This document shows positions 33,130 through 42,815 of a stretch of DNA of 64,000 nucleotides, one piece after another (positions within the stretch are counted from its first letter, which is position 1; each line of letters opens with the position of its first letter). The translations under genes were made by a program, and so were the position numbers. The DNA is taken from contig NZ_JBAMHQ010000001.1 in the NCBI RefSeq assembly GCF_037081775.1, forward strand, positions 62,001 through 126,000. The letters run 5' to 3'. The notes beneath the pieces were generated by a model. The model was not told the DNA's origin and did no database searches. It saw nothing but the letters and a program-made list of their open reading frames with translations. The DNA comes from Haladaptatus sp. ZSTT2. GTDB lineage: Archaea > Halobacteriota > Halobacteria > Halobacteriales > Halococcaceae.

Positions 33130-34395
33130 TTAGCGCTCGTTGACCGAGAGCACTTTTCCGGCCGCGATGGTCTGGCCCATGTCGCGCAGCGCGAACGAGC
33201 CGAGTTCCGGAATCTCAGACGACGGCTCGACGACGAGCGGTTTCTGCGGGCGCATCGTCACGACGGCTGCGTCACCGGCCTTGATGAAGTCCGGGTTTTC
33301 CTCTGCGACTTCACCACTGGCTGGATCGATTTTCTGATCGATTGATTCGACCGTGCAGGCGACCTGTGCGGTGTGGGCGTGGAGAACCGGCGTGTAGCCC
33401 GCCGTAATCACCGACGGGTGTTGCATCACGACGATTTGGGCTTGGAAGGTCTCTGCGACTTTCGGTGGGTCATCCGAGGGGCCAGCAACGTCACCGCGGC
33501 GGATGTCGTCTTTGCCAATGCCGCGCACGTTGAACCCGACGTTGTCACCGGGGCGTGCTTCCGCGACCTCCTCGTGGTGCATCTCGATGGATTTCACCTC
33601 ACCCGTCGCATCAGAGGGCATGAACGTCACGCTCTTGCCGACTTCCAAGATACCCGTTTCTACGCGCCCGACCGGCACCGTCCCGATACCGGAGATGGTG
33701 TACACGTCCTGAATCGGCACGCGAAGCGGCGCGTCCGTCGGCGGCTGTGGCTCTGGGAGCGCGTTCAGCGCCTCTAAGATGGTCGGCCCGTCGTACCACG
33801 GCGTGTTGTCGCTGTGTTCTGAGACGTTGTCGCCCTCGAACGCCGAGGTCGGGATGAACGTCGCGTCCTCAGAGCGGAAGCGCACCTGTTTGAGGAGGGT
33901 TTTGACTTCCTCTACGACGGCGCGGTACTCGTCTTCTGAATAGTCAACGACGTCCATCTTGTTGACGGCGACGATGAGTTCTTCAATCCCGAGGGTGCGC
34001 GCGAGGAAGACGTGTTCGCGGGTCTGTGGTGCAACACCGTCGTCTGCAGCGACGACGAGAATTGCGTTATCCGCCTGCGACGCGCCGGTAATCATGTTCT
34101 TCACGAAGTCGCGGTGACCGGGCGTGTCCACGATGGTGAAGTAGTACTTGTCCGTGTCGAATCGCTGGTGGGCGATGTCGATGGTGACACCGCGTTCGCG
34201 TTCTTCTGCGAGGTTGTCCATCACGTAGGCGAACTCGAAGCCGGTCTTCCCTTTTTCTGCGGCTTCCTCACGGTACTGCTCGATGACGTGGTCTGGAACG
34301 CTCCCCGTCTCGTAGAGGAGGCGACCGACCAGTGTGCTTTTCCCGTGGTCAACGTGGCCGATGACGGCCAGGTTCATATGCGGTTTATCTGCCAT
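33130..34395 (-). CDS. tuf: Translation elongation factor EF-1alpha
   Basis: 421 residues from the ATG at 34395 ([20 protein letters not shown]). GTPase that brings aminoacyl-tRNA to the ribosome. G1 [10 protein letters not shown]2 [12 protein letters not shown]3 [12 protein letters not shown] and G4 NKMD are all intact, followed by domains 2 and 3 ([17 protein letters not shown], and [20 protein letters not shown]). In most haloarchaea EF-1alpha lies in the str operon with rpsL, rpsG, fusA and rpsJ; here none of them flanks it. It could be an additional copy or a relocated single copy; this window cannot tell. Confidence 0.94.
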   Translation of the reverse strand: MADKPHMNLAVIGHVDHGKSTLVGRLLYETGSVPDHVIEQYREEAAEKGKTGFEFAYVMDNLAEERERGVTIDIAHQRFDTDKYYFTIVDTPGHRDFVKNMITGASQADNAILVVAADDGVAPQTREHVFLARTLGIEELIVAVNKMDVVDYSEDEYRAVVEEVKTLLKQVRFRSEDATFIPTSAFEGDNVSEHSDNTPWYDGPTILEALNALPEPQPPTDAPLRVPIQDVYTISGIGTVPVGRVETGILEVGKSVTFMPSDATGEVKSIEMHHEEVAEARPGDNVGFNVRGIGKDDIRRGDVAGPSDDPPKVAETFQAQIVVMQHPSVITAGYTPVLHAHTAQVACTVESIDQKIDPASGEVAEENPDFIKAGDAAVVTMRPQKPLVVEPSSEIPELGSFALRDMGQTIAAGKVLSVNER

Positions 34396-34518
34396 GGTAA
34401 TCACCCACGACGTGGGTTCCCCACGCGTGTCAATGTATATTCACCACGATTAATGAAAAACGTATCGTGCATCGACGCGAGAACGACCGTTATTGCCGCG
34501 GACGCCCTATCTACCCCA

Positions 34519-34968
34519 ATGGCTACCTCACTTCCACCCCTCGACGGCCCACTTGCAACCGTCCTCGAAACCGTCTCCGCGTGGCCCGAAGTCAGCGCCC
34601 ACGGCCACCGATTCGGCGGTGTCGAGCTCACGCTCGCAGGCCGCGAAATCGGCCACATCCACCGCAACGGTATGACCGACATTCCGTACCCAAAACGCCT
34701 CCGCGACGCGCTCGTCGACGCCGATTTAACTGGCCCACACCACCTGTTTCCCGACTCGGGATGGACGACGTACTATGCCACCGACGAGGCAGGCGCAGCC
34801 CGTGCCGTCTGGTTGCTCCGGGCGAACTACCTCTACCACGCGCTCATCTTCCGGAAGAAACCCGACCACGAGGCGCTCGCGGACATGGACGTTGTGGCAA
34901 CCCTTGACGAACTCGACCCGCCTGCCCCAGCGCGCGCGGTGTACGAAAGCCTGCTCGCACGCTCGTAA
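34519..34968 (+). CDS. Luciferase-domain (DUF5519-type) protein
   Basis: 149 residues from the ATG at 34519, about 28 bases after a GTTATTG box. GHRFGGVELTLAGREIGHIH and the DIPYPKRLRDALVDADLTGP and HHLFPDSGWTTYYATDEAGA segments match the small family labelled luciferase-like/DUF5519. The label is historical and does not show light production. It is convergent with the SDR gene and only 6 bases separate them. Function unknown. Confidence 0.75.
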   Translation: MATSLPPLDGPLATVLETVSAWPEVSAHGHRFGGVELTLAGREIGHIHRNGMTDIPYPKRLRDALVDADLTGPHHLFPDSGWTTYYATDEAGAARAVWLLRANYLYHALIFRKKPDHEALADMDVVATLDELDPPAPARAVYESLLARS

Positions 34969-34974
34969 TCGTCC

Positions 34975-35919
34975 TCACGCCAGCGGCACGTCGAAATCGT
35001 ACTGGACGCCGGTGAACGATTCCGACGCCTGCCACAGCCCGACTGTGGCGTCTGTTTCAGCCACCGCGGGCAGCGGAAGCTCCGTTGGCGGGCCGCGCAT
35101 CTCGAAAAAACGACTCGGCCCATAGAAGCGTCCGCCGACCACGTCGGGAGCCGTCGCCGCGTACAGCACGTACACGGCACCGTACGCCGGGGACTCCGCG
35201 AGCAGATGATTCAACAACCGATAGACGAGTGGCCGGAAGCGTCCCCCGTCCATCGAAACCCCGTGTGACTGAAGGTTGGTCGCTGCCCACCCCGGATGCG
35301 CGGCGACGCTCAACACGTCGCATCCGGCCTCGTCGAATCGGCGCTGTAGCTCGACGGCGAACAGCAGATTCGCGAGTTTGCTCTGTGCGTACGCGCGATA
35401 GCGGTCGTAGTCGTCTTCGCTCTGTAAGTCCTCGAAGTCGAGTCTGCCCTGTCGCTGGAAGAAACTGCTTAGCGTAACCACGCGGGCCGCTTTCGCTTTC
35501 GTGAGTAGTGGCACCACCAGCCCGGTCAGTGCGAAGTGACCGAGGTGATTGACCCCGAACTGGAGTTCGAACCCGTTTTTCGTCGTGCGGTGGGGCGGAT
35601 GCATCACGCCCGCGTTGTTGACGAGGATGTCGAGGCGGTCGTGGCGTTCTTTGAGCGCGTTTGCGAACCAGTGAATCGCAGACAGGTCGGCCAAGTCGAG
35701 TTCGAGCACTTCGAGCGAGGCGTCCGGGTGAGCATCCGCGATCTCGTCGCGCGCCGCCTGCCCGCGCTCGACGCTCCGGCAGGCGAGGACGACGTGTGCA
35801 CCCTTCTGCGCGAACGCCCGCGCGGTCTCGAAGCCAAGCCCGCTGTTCGCGCCCGTCACGACGGCAGTCTTGCCAGTCAGGTCGGGCATTCTCGTAACCT
35901 CCCACCCCGTGTCGGTCAT
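34975..35919 (-). CDS. Short-chain dehydrogenase/reductase
   Basis: 314 residues from the ATG at 35919. Classical SDR: cofactor motif VVTGANSGLGFETARAF, LVNNAGVMHPP, the Ser/Tyr/Lys catalytic set (LSSF and YAQSKLANLLFAV), and the HPGWAATNLQSHG loop. It is of the retinol-dehydrogenase-like group (RVVTLSSFFQRQGRLDFEDL). NADP preference is suggested by ACRSVERG after strand 2. The substrate is unknown. An ATG at 35889 (MPDLTGKT) is an alternative start; 35919 adds only ten residues and resembles relatives. Confidence 0.88.
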   Translation of the reverse strand: MTDTGWEVTRMPDLTGKTAVVTGANSGLGFETARAFAQKGAHVVLACRSVERGQAARDEIADAHPDASLEVLELDLADLSAIHWFANALKERHDRLDILVNNAGVMHPPHRTTKNGFELQFGVNHLGHFALTGLVVPLLTKAKAARVVTLSSFFQRQGRLDFEDLQSEDDYDRYRAYAQSKLANLLFAVELQRRFDEAGCDVLSVAAHPGWAATNLQSHGVSMDGGRFRPLVYRLLNHLLAESPAYGAVYVLYAATAPDVVGGRFYGPSRFFEMRGPPTELPLPAVAETDATVGLWQASESFTGVQYDFDVPLA

Positions 35920-36071
35920 CGCAGTCGAAGTGAGAGCGGTGTGTGCCACGGACGACGCATGGTACTCTCTGCGAGACGAAGTTGAATGAAGCTATCTTCA
36001 GAATGTGTGAGTCTCCAGATTATGGACACCCCTCTGGCCTTCCTCGCCGCAGTTTCCGCACCCGCGCCGAG

Positions 36072-36079
36072 CTATAATA
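36072..36079 (+). promoter_or_regulatory. TATA box of the acyl-CoA dehydrogenase gene
   Basis: CTATAATA is centred 26-27 bases before the ATG at 36102. This is the textbook leaderless spacing, and it selects that ATG over the GTG at 36096. Confidence 0.6.
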
Positions 36080-36101
36080 GGCTGGCATCCCAACGGTGCG
36101 T

Positions 36102-37247
36102 ATGGACTTACTCGACGCCCGAATTGTCCCCGAGTACGCCCGTGACGTGAAAGCAGAAGCCCGTGCCTTCGCAGAAGAGTACATCGCGCCAAACGCGGCC
36201 GACGCCTTCGAACGCGGTGAGTATCCATGGGAGATACTGCAGGCGGGGATGGATGCCAATTTGATAGCCCAGGACATCCCCGAAAAGTACGGCGGTCGTG
36301 GCCTCTCGCTCCACGAAACGCTCGCGATAGCCGAGGAGTTTTTCAAAGCCGATGCGGGCATCGCCCTCACCCTCCAACTCGCCAGCTTCGGTTGTGAACT
36401 CGTCTACGAATACGGCAGCGAAGAACAGAAAGAGACGTTCCTCCGGCCAGTTGCAGAGAACGAACAAATCTCCGGGCTCGCCGTCTCAGAACCGCAGACG
36501 GGAAGCGACCTCGCCGGGATGACTACCACCGCCGAAAAACGCGACGGCGAGTGGGTGTTGAACGGCGAGAAGTACTGGGTTGGCAACGCCGTCGAAGCCG
36601 ACTGGCTCACCATCTATGCGAAAACCGGCGACGGCGAAGACCGCTACGGCAACTACTCGCTGTTCATCGTCCCGACCGGCGCGCCCGGCTACGAAGCAGA
36701 ACACATCCCCGAGAAGATGGGCATGCGCGCCTCGAAGCAGGGCCATATCGTCTTAGACGACTGTCGCATCCCGGAAGAGAATCTGGTCGGCTTCGAGGGG
36801 GCCGGCTTCTACATGCTCGCTGAGTTCTTCAACCACGGCCGCATCGTCGTCAGTGGTCACGGCATTGGCCTCGCGGCCGCTGCTATCGAAGAGGCGTGGG
36901 AGTTCACCCACGACCGCCAAGCGTTCGGCCGTGACGTGAGCGAGTTCCAAGCCGTCCAACACGACCTCGCAGATATGCGTTTAGAGTTCGAGGCCGCGCG
37001 GTCGCTTACGTGGCGCGCGGCAGACATGGTCGCCACAGAGGAGAACTCCGGCTTGTGGGCGGCCATGGCGAAGACGAAAGCGACGGAAACCGCGGTTTCG
37101 GTGGCAGAACGGGCAATGAACCTCCACGGCGGGAGGTCTGTCCTCTCGGAACGCCGGATTGCCCGTGTCTACCGCGACGTGCGCATTCCCGTCATCTACG
37201 AGGGGGCGAACGCCATCCAGCGCAACCTCATCTACCGGCAGGGCTGA
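36102..37247 (+). CDS. Acyl-CoA dehydrogenase
   Basis: 381 residues from the ATG at 36102. FAD flavoenzyme oxidising an acyl-CoA to its trans-2-enoyl form. Family marks are GLAVSEPQTGSDLAGMTTTA, LNGEKYWVGNA, the RQAFGRDVSEFQAVQHDLAD helix and HGGRSVLSERRIARVYRDVR. IPVIYEGANAIQRNLIYRQ at the end includes the catalytic Glu (IYEG). Electrons would go to an electron-transfer flavoprotein, which is not in this window. Start fixed by the TATA box at 36072. The substrate chain is unknown. Confidence 0.92.
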   Translation: MDLLDARIVPEYARDVKAEARAFAEEYIAPNAADAFERGEYPWEILQAGMDANLIAQDIPEKYGGRGLSLHETLAIAEEFFKADAGIALTLQLASFGCELVYEYGSEEQKETFLRPVAENEQISGLAVSEPQTGSDLAGMTTTAEKRDGEWVLNGEKYWVGNAVEADWLTIYAKTGDGEDRYGNYSLFIVPTGAPGYEAEHIPEKMGMRASKQGHIVLDDCRIPEENLVGFEGAGFYMLAEFFNHGRIVVSGHGIGLAAAAIEEAWEFTHDRQAFGRDVSEFQAVQHDLADMRLEFEAARSLTWRAADMVATEENSGLWAAMAKTKATETAVSVAERAMNLHGGRSVLSERRIARVYRDVRIPVIYEGANAIQRNLIYRQG

Positions 37248-37277
37248 GCTTTTACTGACAGCGGTTCAAGGAGTTTC

Positions 37278-38078
37278 ATGGGAACGACGTCCCTCACCCT
37301 TGTAGACCGGGGAACCATCAGTGCCGACCTGAACTTCGTCTTAGACGGCTACGTCATGGGAACCGAAGCCGAGCCGAATCCGGAGCAGGCCTACGAAGAC
37401 TTCGCCGTCTGGAATCTCGTTATCGACCATCCCGACGCGACAATCCTATGGGACACTGGCCCACACCACGACGCCGCAGACGGCTACTGGCCCGACCCAC
37501 TTTATCAGGCGTTCACGCCGAATGACCCGGCGAACCATCGCTTAGACGACGACTTAGACGCCGCTGGCTACGACCTCACGGACATCGATGCAGTCGTGAT
37601 GAGCCACTTGCATCTCGACCACGCGGGCGGCCTCCACCACTTCGCCGGGACGGACGTGCCCATCTACGTCCACCGCGAGGAGATTCCCTTCGCCTACTTC
37701 AGCGCGAAAACGCCGGAAGGCTCTGTGGCATATCTCGCGAGCGATTTCGACCACGACCTGAACTGGCAGCTCGTCCACGGTCACCGCCACACGCTGTTCG
37801 ACGGGGTCGAACTCCACCACCTGCCCGGGCACACGCCCGGCTTGCTCGGGGCGCTTCTCCACCTCGACGACGAGTCGGTCATCGTCGCCGGTGACGAGGT
37901 GTACCTCCGCTCGAACTACGAGGACGCGTGGCCGATGGCAACCAGCCTCCTCTGGAGCAATCAGGCGTGGGAAGACAGCCTCCACCTCGTGCGAGAAATC
38001 GAACGCCAACACGACGCCACCGTCCTCTTTGGGCACGATTTGTCGCAGTTCCACGACCTCCACGAACGCTGGAGCTGA
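37278..38078 (+). CDS. Metallo-beta-lactamase-fold hydrolase, N-acyl homoserine lactonase-like
   Basis: 266 residues. Metal site SHLHLDHAGGLHHF, HLPGHTPG (third His), AGDE (bridging Asp) and FGHDLSQF near the end are those of the AiiA-type branch of the MBL fold. N-terminal LILWDTGPHHD type spacing is visible around residues 50-60. It acts in the cytoplasm, hydrolysing a lactone or thioester. The substrate cannot be fixed from sequence; a signal-quenching role is only a possibility. It follows the acyl-CoA dehydrogenase by 30 bases and may share its transcript. Confidence 0.83.
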   Translation: MGTTSLTLVDRGTISADLNFVLDGYVMGTEAEPNPEQAYEDFAVWNLVIDHPDATILWDTGPHHDAADGYWPDPLYQAFTPNDPANHRLDDDLDAAGYDLTDIDAVVMSHLHLDHAGGLHHFAGTDVPIYVHREEIPFAYFSAKTPEGSVAYLASDFDHDLNWQLVHGHRHTLFDGVELHHLPGHTPGLLGALLHLDDESVIVAGDEVYLRSNYEDAWPMATSLLWSNQAWEDSLHLVREIERQHDATVLFGHDLSQFHDLHERWS

Positions 38079-38156
38079 TCATAGAAACAGTCATGCTGTC
38101 TGGAAACATCATATAGTACGACTGTCAGTAGTTCTGGGGAACCGGCAGGGGGAGAT

Positions 38157-38354
38157 ATGAAGACACAGAGGATACGCTTGGTGATTGGGGCGGTCGCATT
38201 CGGGATTGCATTGTACGTGTTTTGGCTCTTGTTACGCGGGCCATTTTTCACGAATGAGTTTCTCGCGCCACTCGAAATGACCTCGGCACTCATCGCGTTC
38301 ATTCCATCGACGTTCACCGCGGTGTGGGGGCTTTCTCCCCTGCTCAACGACTAG
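38157..38354 (+). CDS. Small two-helix membrane protein
   Basis: 65 residues. Helix VIGAVAFGIALYVFWLLLRG and a second, less hydrophobic ALIAFIPSTFTAVWGLSPLL. A strong Shine-Dalgarno site (GGGGGAG, about 5 bases before the ATG) supports it as a real gene. Base composition is more AT-rich than the neighbours. Its stop overlaps the convergent RND exporter gene by 4 bases. Function unknown. Confidence 0.58.
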   Translation: MKTQRIRLVIGAVAFGIALYVFWLLLRGPFFTNEFLAPLEMTSALIAFIPSTFTAVWGLSPLLND

Positions 38355-40843
38355 TCGTCCGCCGGAACGCCCGTTCCAGCAGGCGCGTGCGTTGGCATGC
38401 CGCGGTTGAAGTACCGGTCCCACACGACGAGCGTGGGCGGGAGGATAATCATCGATGCCAGGAACGAATAGACGACGCTGAGCGCCGTGAGCGTCCCGAA
38501 CTGGCCAATCGCGGGGAACACGGAGAGGAACAACACCCCAATCCCGAAGACGGTGGTGAGCATGCTCCCCGTGAGCGCGCCACCGGTGCCAAGCACCGTC
38601 CGTTCGAGCGCGGGCATCGTCGCGCCCTGTTCGTGGAGTTCGTCTACGAACCGGTGGACGACGTGGACGGAGTAGTCGATGCCAAGCCCGATGGTGATGG
38701 CGAGAATCGTCGCCGTGAAGGCGTTAAACGAGATCCCGAGATAGCGCATCGTCCCCGCCAACAACGCGACCGTAATCACGATTGGGACGACGTTCGCGAG
38801 ACCGAGCGACGGTCTGCCTTCGAGCACCCAGAAGATGAACATCAGGAAGACGATGGTCCCACCGAGTGCCACCCCGAGGCTCACCAGCGCCGAGTTCAAG
38901 ATGAGGTCGGAGATGGCTTGGAAGACGATGGTGCCCCCAGTCGCGGTTGCCGTGTAGCGGAACTGGGAGGCAAGCGCATCACCGTCTGCGGCGATTTCTT
39001 TCTGTGAGGCACTCGACTTCACCGAGTAGACGGCACGGGTGCTCCGGCGGTCTTCGCTCAGGTAGCGAAGCGTTTCGGCACGCGAGGTGGAACTGAGCAG
39101 GTAGTCGTACACCTCGCCTAAGTTGTCGTCGGGAATCCCGTTGCCGTCTAAGTCGTTTCTGGCGACGAGTGCGGCAAACTCGGGATCGGTCGCTGCGCGA
39201 CTCTGGATGACGTTGATGAGGCTCTGACCTTCTGCGTGTCTGCCGTCGCGGATGAACGACGACGGCGGGTCAACGCTCCCGCGGTGGAGTGCTTCAAGTG
39301 CGAGGTCGTTCTCCATTGGCCCCTGTATGTATATCGTGACAGAACTGTCCTGACTCGCCTCGAAGTTGTCCTCTAAGAAGTTGAGCGTCCCGACGATGGT
39401 GTACTCGCTCGGCTTGAACGGCTCTGGTAGGCTTGAGAGGTAGACTGGCGTTTCCTCGGGTGGCAAGAACTCCTCCTGGGTGAACGAGGTGTCGATACCC
39501 GTCGCGTAGTACGCAGAGCCCATGCTCAACAACACCATGACGACGAGGAAGGCGCGTGGGGCGCGCTTTGCGATGAACACGCCACCGGTCAGCGCGCGGC
39601 CAAGGCGCGACCCTTCCCTGCCGAGTGGCGTCTGGCTGAAGGTCGGAATGGGATATTTCGTGCGCGCTCGGTCGAGCGCAACCTTCGCAGACGGGAGGAA
39701 AATCCCGAACACGAGGAAGGTGAAGATGATACCGACACTCGCGACGATACCGAAGTCACGAATCGGGAGCAGTTGACTCGTCAGATTCGACATGAAGCCG
39801 ATGACCGTCGTCGTCGTGACGATGAAGAAAGCAACGAGCAACTGCCTTCCCGTCACCGTCATCGACTCGTCGATACCCTTGCCCGTGACGCGCTCTTCGC
39901 GGTAGCGGTTGACCGCGTGAATCCCGAAGTCGATACCCACCGCTAACATCAAGGGTGGCACCGCAATCAGAATCTGGTTGAACGCAATCCCCGCAAGGCC
40001 CATGAACCCGAACGTCCAGATAATCGCCATCGCGAGCGAGACGACCCCGAGCAGCAGGTCCATCAGGTCGCGGTAGGCGAACACGAGGAAGAAGATGATG
40101 AAGATGACCGCCGCGGGCACCACGATAATCATCGTATCGACGATGACCGAGGAGAACTCATCGGAGATGATCCCGCTGCCGAACACGCGGATGTCGCCGC
40201 CTTGTTGGGTGGCGATGCGGTCCATCTCGACTTGGATGCTCGTAAGCGGCGAGGCCCCACCCGTCCCGGCCCCTTGACTCAACTCAAGCGGTAAGTCGTG
40301 TTGGACGACAGCGATGGTCGAGGAGGCGTACGCCTCGTTTGGGTTGAAGTCGTTGCTGAGCAAGCCCTCGAAGCCGGGGCGAGACGCTGCCGTCCGAACG
40401 GCCGTCCGAATCTGGATTGGCGTGGCGCGTTCGAGCGTCATAATCTGGGCTTCGAGCGTCGTCGCGTTCGGATTTATCGTCTGGGCGACGATGGCTGCGG
40501 CACTCGACGTACTCGAAATCCGCAGGTGTTCGCGGTCGCGCATCTGCTCTTGGGCGCGCAACATCCGCAACATCCCCTGTTTCGAGAGGACGTTTTCGTT
40601 CGTTTGGATGAGCTGCGTGCTACCGCCACCTGTCGAGAACGCGGGCGAGAACTCGGTGTTGATGGCTTGCAGCGCCTCCTCTGCCGGAACCTCTTCTGCG
40701 AACTGTTCTGTTCCGGCTTCCGTTTCGACGCTGCCAAGGCCCACGGCGAACAGCGCGCTCAGGATGAGAAAGGCAAAAATGACTTGCAGCGACCGCTCGA
40801 CGATGAGGTGGTCAGCCCAATCGAGGAGGCGGCTCGTGTCCAT
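38351..40843 (-). CDS. RND-superfamily (MMPL/SSD type) exporter
   Basis: 830 residues, twelve membrane helices in two matching halves. Each half has one N-terminal helix, a large outside domain and then five helices. The proton-relay Asp motifs are in the fourth helix of each half: LAVGIDFGIHAVNRYREERV and IGLGIDYSVHVVHRF. The group covers hopanoid, lipid or drug exporters and predicted archaeal lipid exporters. The ATG at 40843 shares its first base with the stop of the preceding gene, so the two are coupled. The substrate is unknown. Confidence 0.9.
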   Translation of the reverse strand: MDTSRLLDWADHLIVERSLQVIFAFLILSALFAVGLGSVETEAGTEQFAEEVPAEEALQAINTEFSPAFSTGGGSTQLIQTNENVLSKQGMLRMLRAQEQMRDREHLRISSTSSAAAIVAQTINPNATTLEAQIMTLERATPIQIRTAVRTAASRPGFEGLLSNDFNPNEAYASSTIAVVQHDLPLELSQGAGTGGASPLTSIQVEMDRIATQQGGDIRVFGSGIISDEFSSVIVDTMIIVVPAAVIFIIFFLVFAYRDLMDLLLGVVSLAMAIIWTFGFMGLAGIAFNQILIAVPPLMLAVGIDFGIHAVNRYREERVTGKGIDESMTVTGRQLLVAFFIVTTTTVIGFMSNLTSQLLPIRDFGIVASVGIIFTFLVFGIFLPSAKVALDRARTKYPIPTFSQTPLGREGSRLGRALTGGVFIAKRAPRAFLVVMVLLSMGSAYYATGIDTSFTQEEFLPPEETPVYLSSLPEPFKPSEYTIVGTLNFLEDNFEASQDSSVTIYIQGPMENDLALEALHRGSVDPPSSFIRDGRHAEGQSLINVIQSRAATDPEFAALVARNDLDGNGIPDDNLGEVYDYLLSSTSRAETLRYLSEDRRSTRAVYSVKSSASQKEIAADGDALASQFRYTATATGGTIVFQAISDLILNSALVSLGVALGGTIVFLMFIFWVLEGRPSLGLANVVPIVITVALLAGTMRYLGISFNAFTATILAITIGLGIDYSVHVVHRFVDELHEQGATMPALERTVLGTGGALTGSMLTTVFGIGVLFLSVFPAIGQFGTLTALSVVYSFLASMIILPPTLVVWDRYFNRGMPTHAPAGTGVPADD

Positions 40844-42429
40844 TATTGCCGCCGGTAGAGGACGTAGAGACCAATCAATGCGATCGCGATCGCCCCAACC
40901 GCGATGGGAATGACCGGGAGGCCACCGCCCTCTGGTTCGTTGACCTGCACCGGCAGTTGGTAGGTGTCAGAGAGCTTCGTATCACCCTGCTCGTTGTCGT
41001 ACTGGAAGTCCATCGAGACGGGGTAGTTCTTTTCGAGTGCGGCACCGTCTGCGCTCACAGCGAACTCGATGGTCGCCGTCTCGCCGGGTTCGAGCGACTG
41101 GATGAACGCCTCGTCGTCGCTCGTCGAGAGGGGGCTGTCTGCGAACAGCTTTGCCGAGATGTCAGAGAGCGCCTCCTCGCCGTTGTTGGTCACGGCGACT
41201 TCGAGGGTCGTACTCTGCCCGCCAGTGACGGTGGCGTTGACTGCCTCGACGTTGAACTCCTTTAGCTTCTGGCCAACGGCGACCTGCGTGTCGAGCGGGT
41301 CGCTCTGGCGCTTTTCACCCTCGTTGTTGCGGTATTCTAAGTGGAACGTGAACTGGCGTGGGCCTGCGCTCGCTTCTTCACCGACTTCGATATCGAAAGC
41401 GAACTCGCTTGCCTGCCCGGGTTCGAGCGTTCCAAGCGCGACTTCCGTCTCCACTGGGTTCAGGTTCTGCGTCTGGGTATCGATGACGAGCACGGCGTTC
41501 GATGCGACGACATCGCCGGTGTTCGCAACTTGGCCGCGGAGCGTCCCCTCAGCATCGACGCGAAGGTTGCTCTCGACGTTTCCAATCTCGAACTCCTGTG
41601 CGCCGCCGGGGACAAACCCGGTCGCGAGTGGGCTTGATTGGACTTGCTCGCCGTCTTCGTTCTCATAGGCCACGGTCGTTTGGAGCGAATACGACCGGCG
41701 TTCTGCGTCGTCTGCGACGTTCACGCGGTAGGTGACGGCTTTCGTCTCACCGGCTGCCCACGAGCCAACGAACGACTCTGCGGTCTGTGCGCCCGCCCCG
41801 AGAGTCACGTCCGAGTTCGGTGACTGGACGGAGAGGGTCGCGTCTTCGGCCGGAGCGCTCCCGACGTTCTGGACGCGAACTGTGACCGTACCGGAGTCAC
41901 CGACCGAGGCGTCACTTGTGGTGCCGACGATTTCGAAGCGCGATTCGTCTTCGACCACGATGGTCACGTCGTGAGTTTCGGTCACGCTGCGCTGTTGTTG
42001 GGCGTACGGCTCACGGTCAGAAATCTGGTTGGTGTACGTGTAGGACACCCGAATCGGAATGGTGTAGGTGCCGGGTGCAGCGTCTTCATCGACGACAATG
42101 GAGAACGGGATGGGTGGACTCGTCCCTTCGGGGACGGAGCCCGCGGCGACTTTGCCCGATTTAATCGTAATCGGCGCGCTGCTCTCACGCATTTCGAGCG
42201 TGGTTCCGCGGGCGGTCGTGACCCGGGCTTCGTTTGCGGGACTGCCGCCGCTGTCTATGTCACCCGTGTTTTGAATCGTGACCGACAGTTGTGTTTCTTC
42301 GCCCGGCGTTACTCGGTTATCCGAAAGATAGAGGTCGAGGTCTGGTGACCCACGGACCGACGCCGCGACGACGCCCGGAGCGACGGCCACGACGAGGAGC
42401 AGTAAGACCACTGCAATAGTCCGCTTCAT
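40843..42429 (-). CDS. Secreted NEW3/COG1361-type beta-sandwich protein, exporter partner
   Basis: 528 residues: a signal peptide (MKRTIAVVLLLLVVAVAPGV), three or more beta-sandwich repeats with LSVTIQNTGDIDSGG, VRVQNVGSAPAEDATLSVQS and LEVAVTNNGEEALSDISAKL, and a C-terminal helix LPVIPIAVGAIAIALIGLYV ending YRRQ. It is therefore an extracellular, membrane-anchored protein of CARDB-like domains. A GGAGG site lies 6 bases before the ATG, with a CTTATACG TATA box about 68 bases upstream. It is coupled to the RND exporter and probably works as its outside adaptor. Confidence 0.85.
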   Translation of the reverse strand: MKRTIAVVLLLLVVAVAPGVVAASVRGSPDLDLYLSDNRVTPGEETQLSVTIQNTGDIDSGGSPANEARVTTARGTTLEMRESSAPITIKSGKVAAGSVPEGTSPPIPFSIVVDEDAAPGTYTIPIRVSYTYTNQISDREPYAQQQRSVTETHDVTIVVEDESRFEIVGTTSDASVGDSGTVTVRVQNVGSAPAEDATLSVQSPNSDVTLGAGAQTAESFVGSWAAGETKAVTYRVNVADDAERRSYSLQTTVAYENEDGEQVQSSPLATGFVPGGAQEFEIGNVESNLRVDAEGTLRGQVANTGDVVASNAVLVIDTQTQNLNPVETEVALGTLEPGQASEFAFDIEVGEEASAGPRQFTFHLEYRNNEGEKRQSDPLDTQVAVGQKLKEFNVEAVNATVTGGQSTTLEVAVTNNGEEALSDISAKLFADSPLSTSDDEAFIQSLEPGETATIEFAVSADGAALEKNYPVSMDFQYDNEQGDTKLSDTYQLPVQVNEPEGGGLPVIPIAVGAIAIALIGLYVLYRRQ

Positions 42430-42815
42430 CTATTCCTCCAGAACTCACTGTGAATACCCAGCGTTTGCATGCCGAGAGTGTCGTACCCTGTACGTATAAG
42501 GTGGTGTGAACGATTACAAACGGGAAAGATGTTTGTTTGGGTGTCGGCTTCTCAAACGCCAAAATTCTCGAATATTCGGTTTTGACACACTCCCTGTCAA
42601 ATCAATCGACTCACACGACGGAGCGTGCCCACACCGCATGCAAAATACATACGTAAGAGGCGTCCCAACCCACTCCCTGACGCCGCGTTCCTGTGTTATC
42701 TTTCGTGTTAATATATACCAATACCTCATAATTAATCTGTGCCAATGGATGGCAAATTCTTTAATCACAAGGCGTCAATCTTCGCTATGGCCCACACAGG
42801 CGCCGTGATTTCTCA
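42430..42815. other. AT-rich divergent promoter region (386 bases)
   Basis: No supportable gene. It holds the promoter of the exporter operon (CTTATACG on the minus strand near 42490-42500). Further right is an AT-rich block (TTAATATATACC at about 42716-42727, TTTAATCA near 42762) that probably contains the promoter of the oxidoreductase operon. The ORFs present lack any protein-like features. Confidence 0.45.

Noticed and set aside
33130-34395. Selenocysteine-type or SelB-like GTPase instead of EF-1alpha
   Set aside because: Domain order, length and the [20 protein letters not shown] segment match EF-1alpha throughout.
34519-34968. A bioluminescence gene
   Set aside because: The luciferase-like label of this small family is historical; none of the light-producing flavin luciferase subunits or a lux-type operon is present.
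42506-42808. ORFs in the AT-rich gap between the exporter operon and porA
   Set aside because: Composition is not protein-like for a haloarchaeon (basic, Cys- and Trp-rich) and the region is better explained as two promoters.
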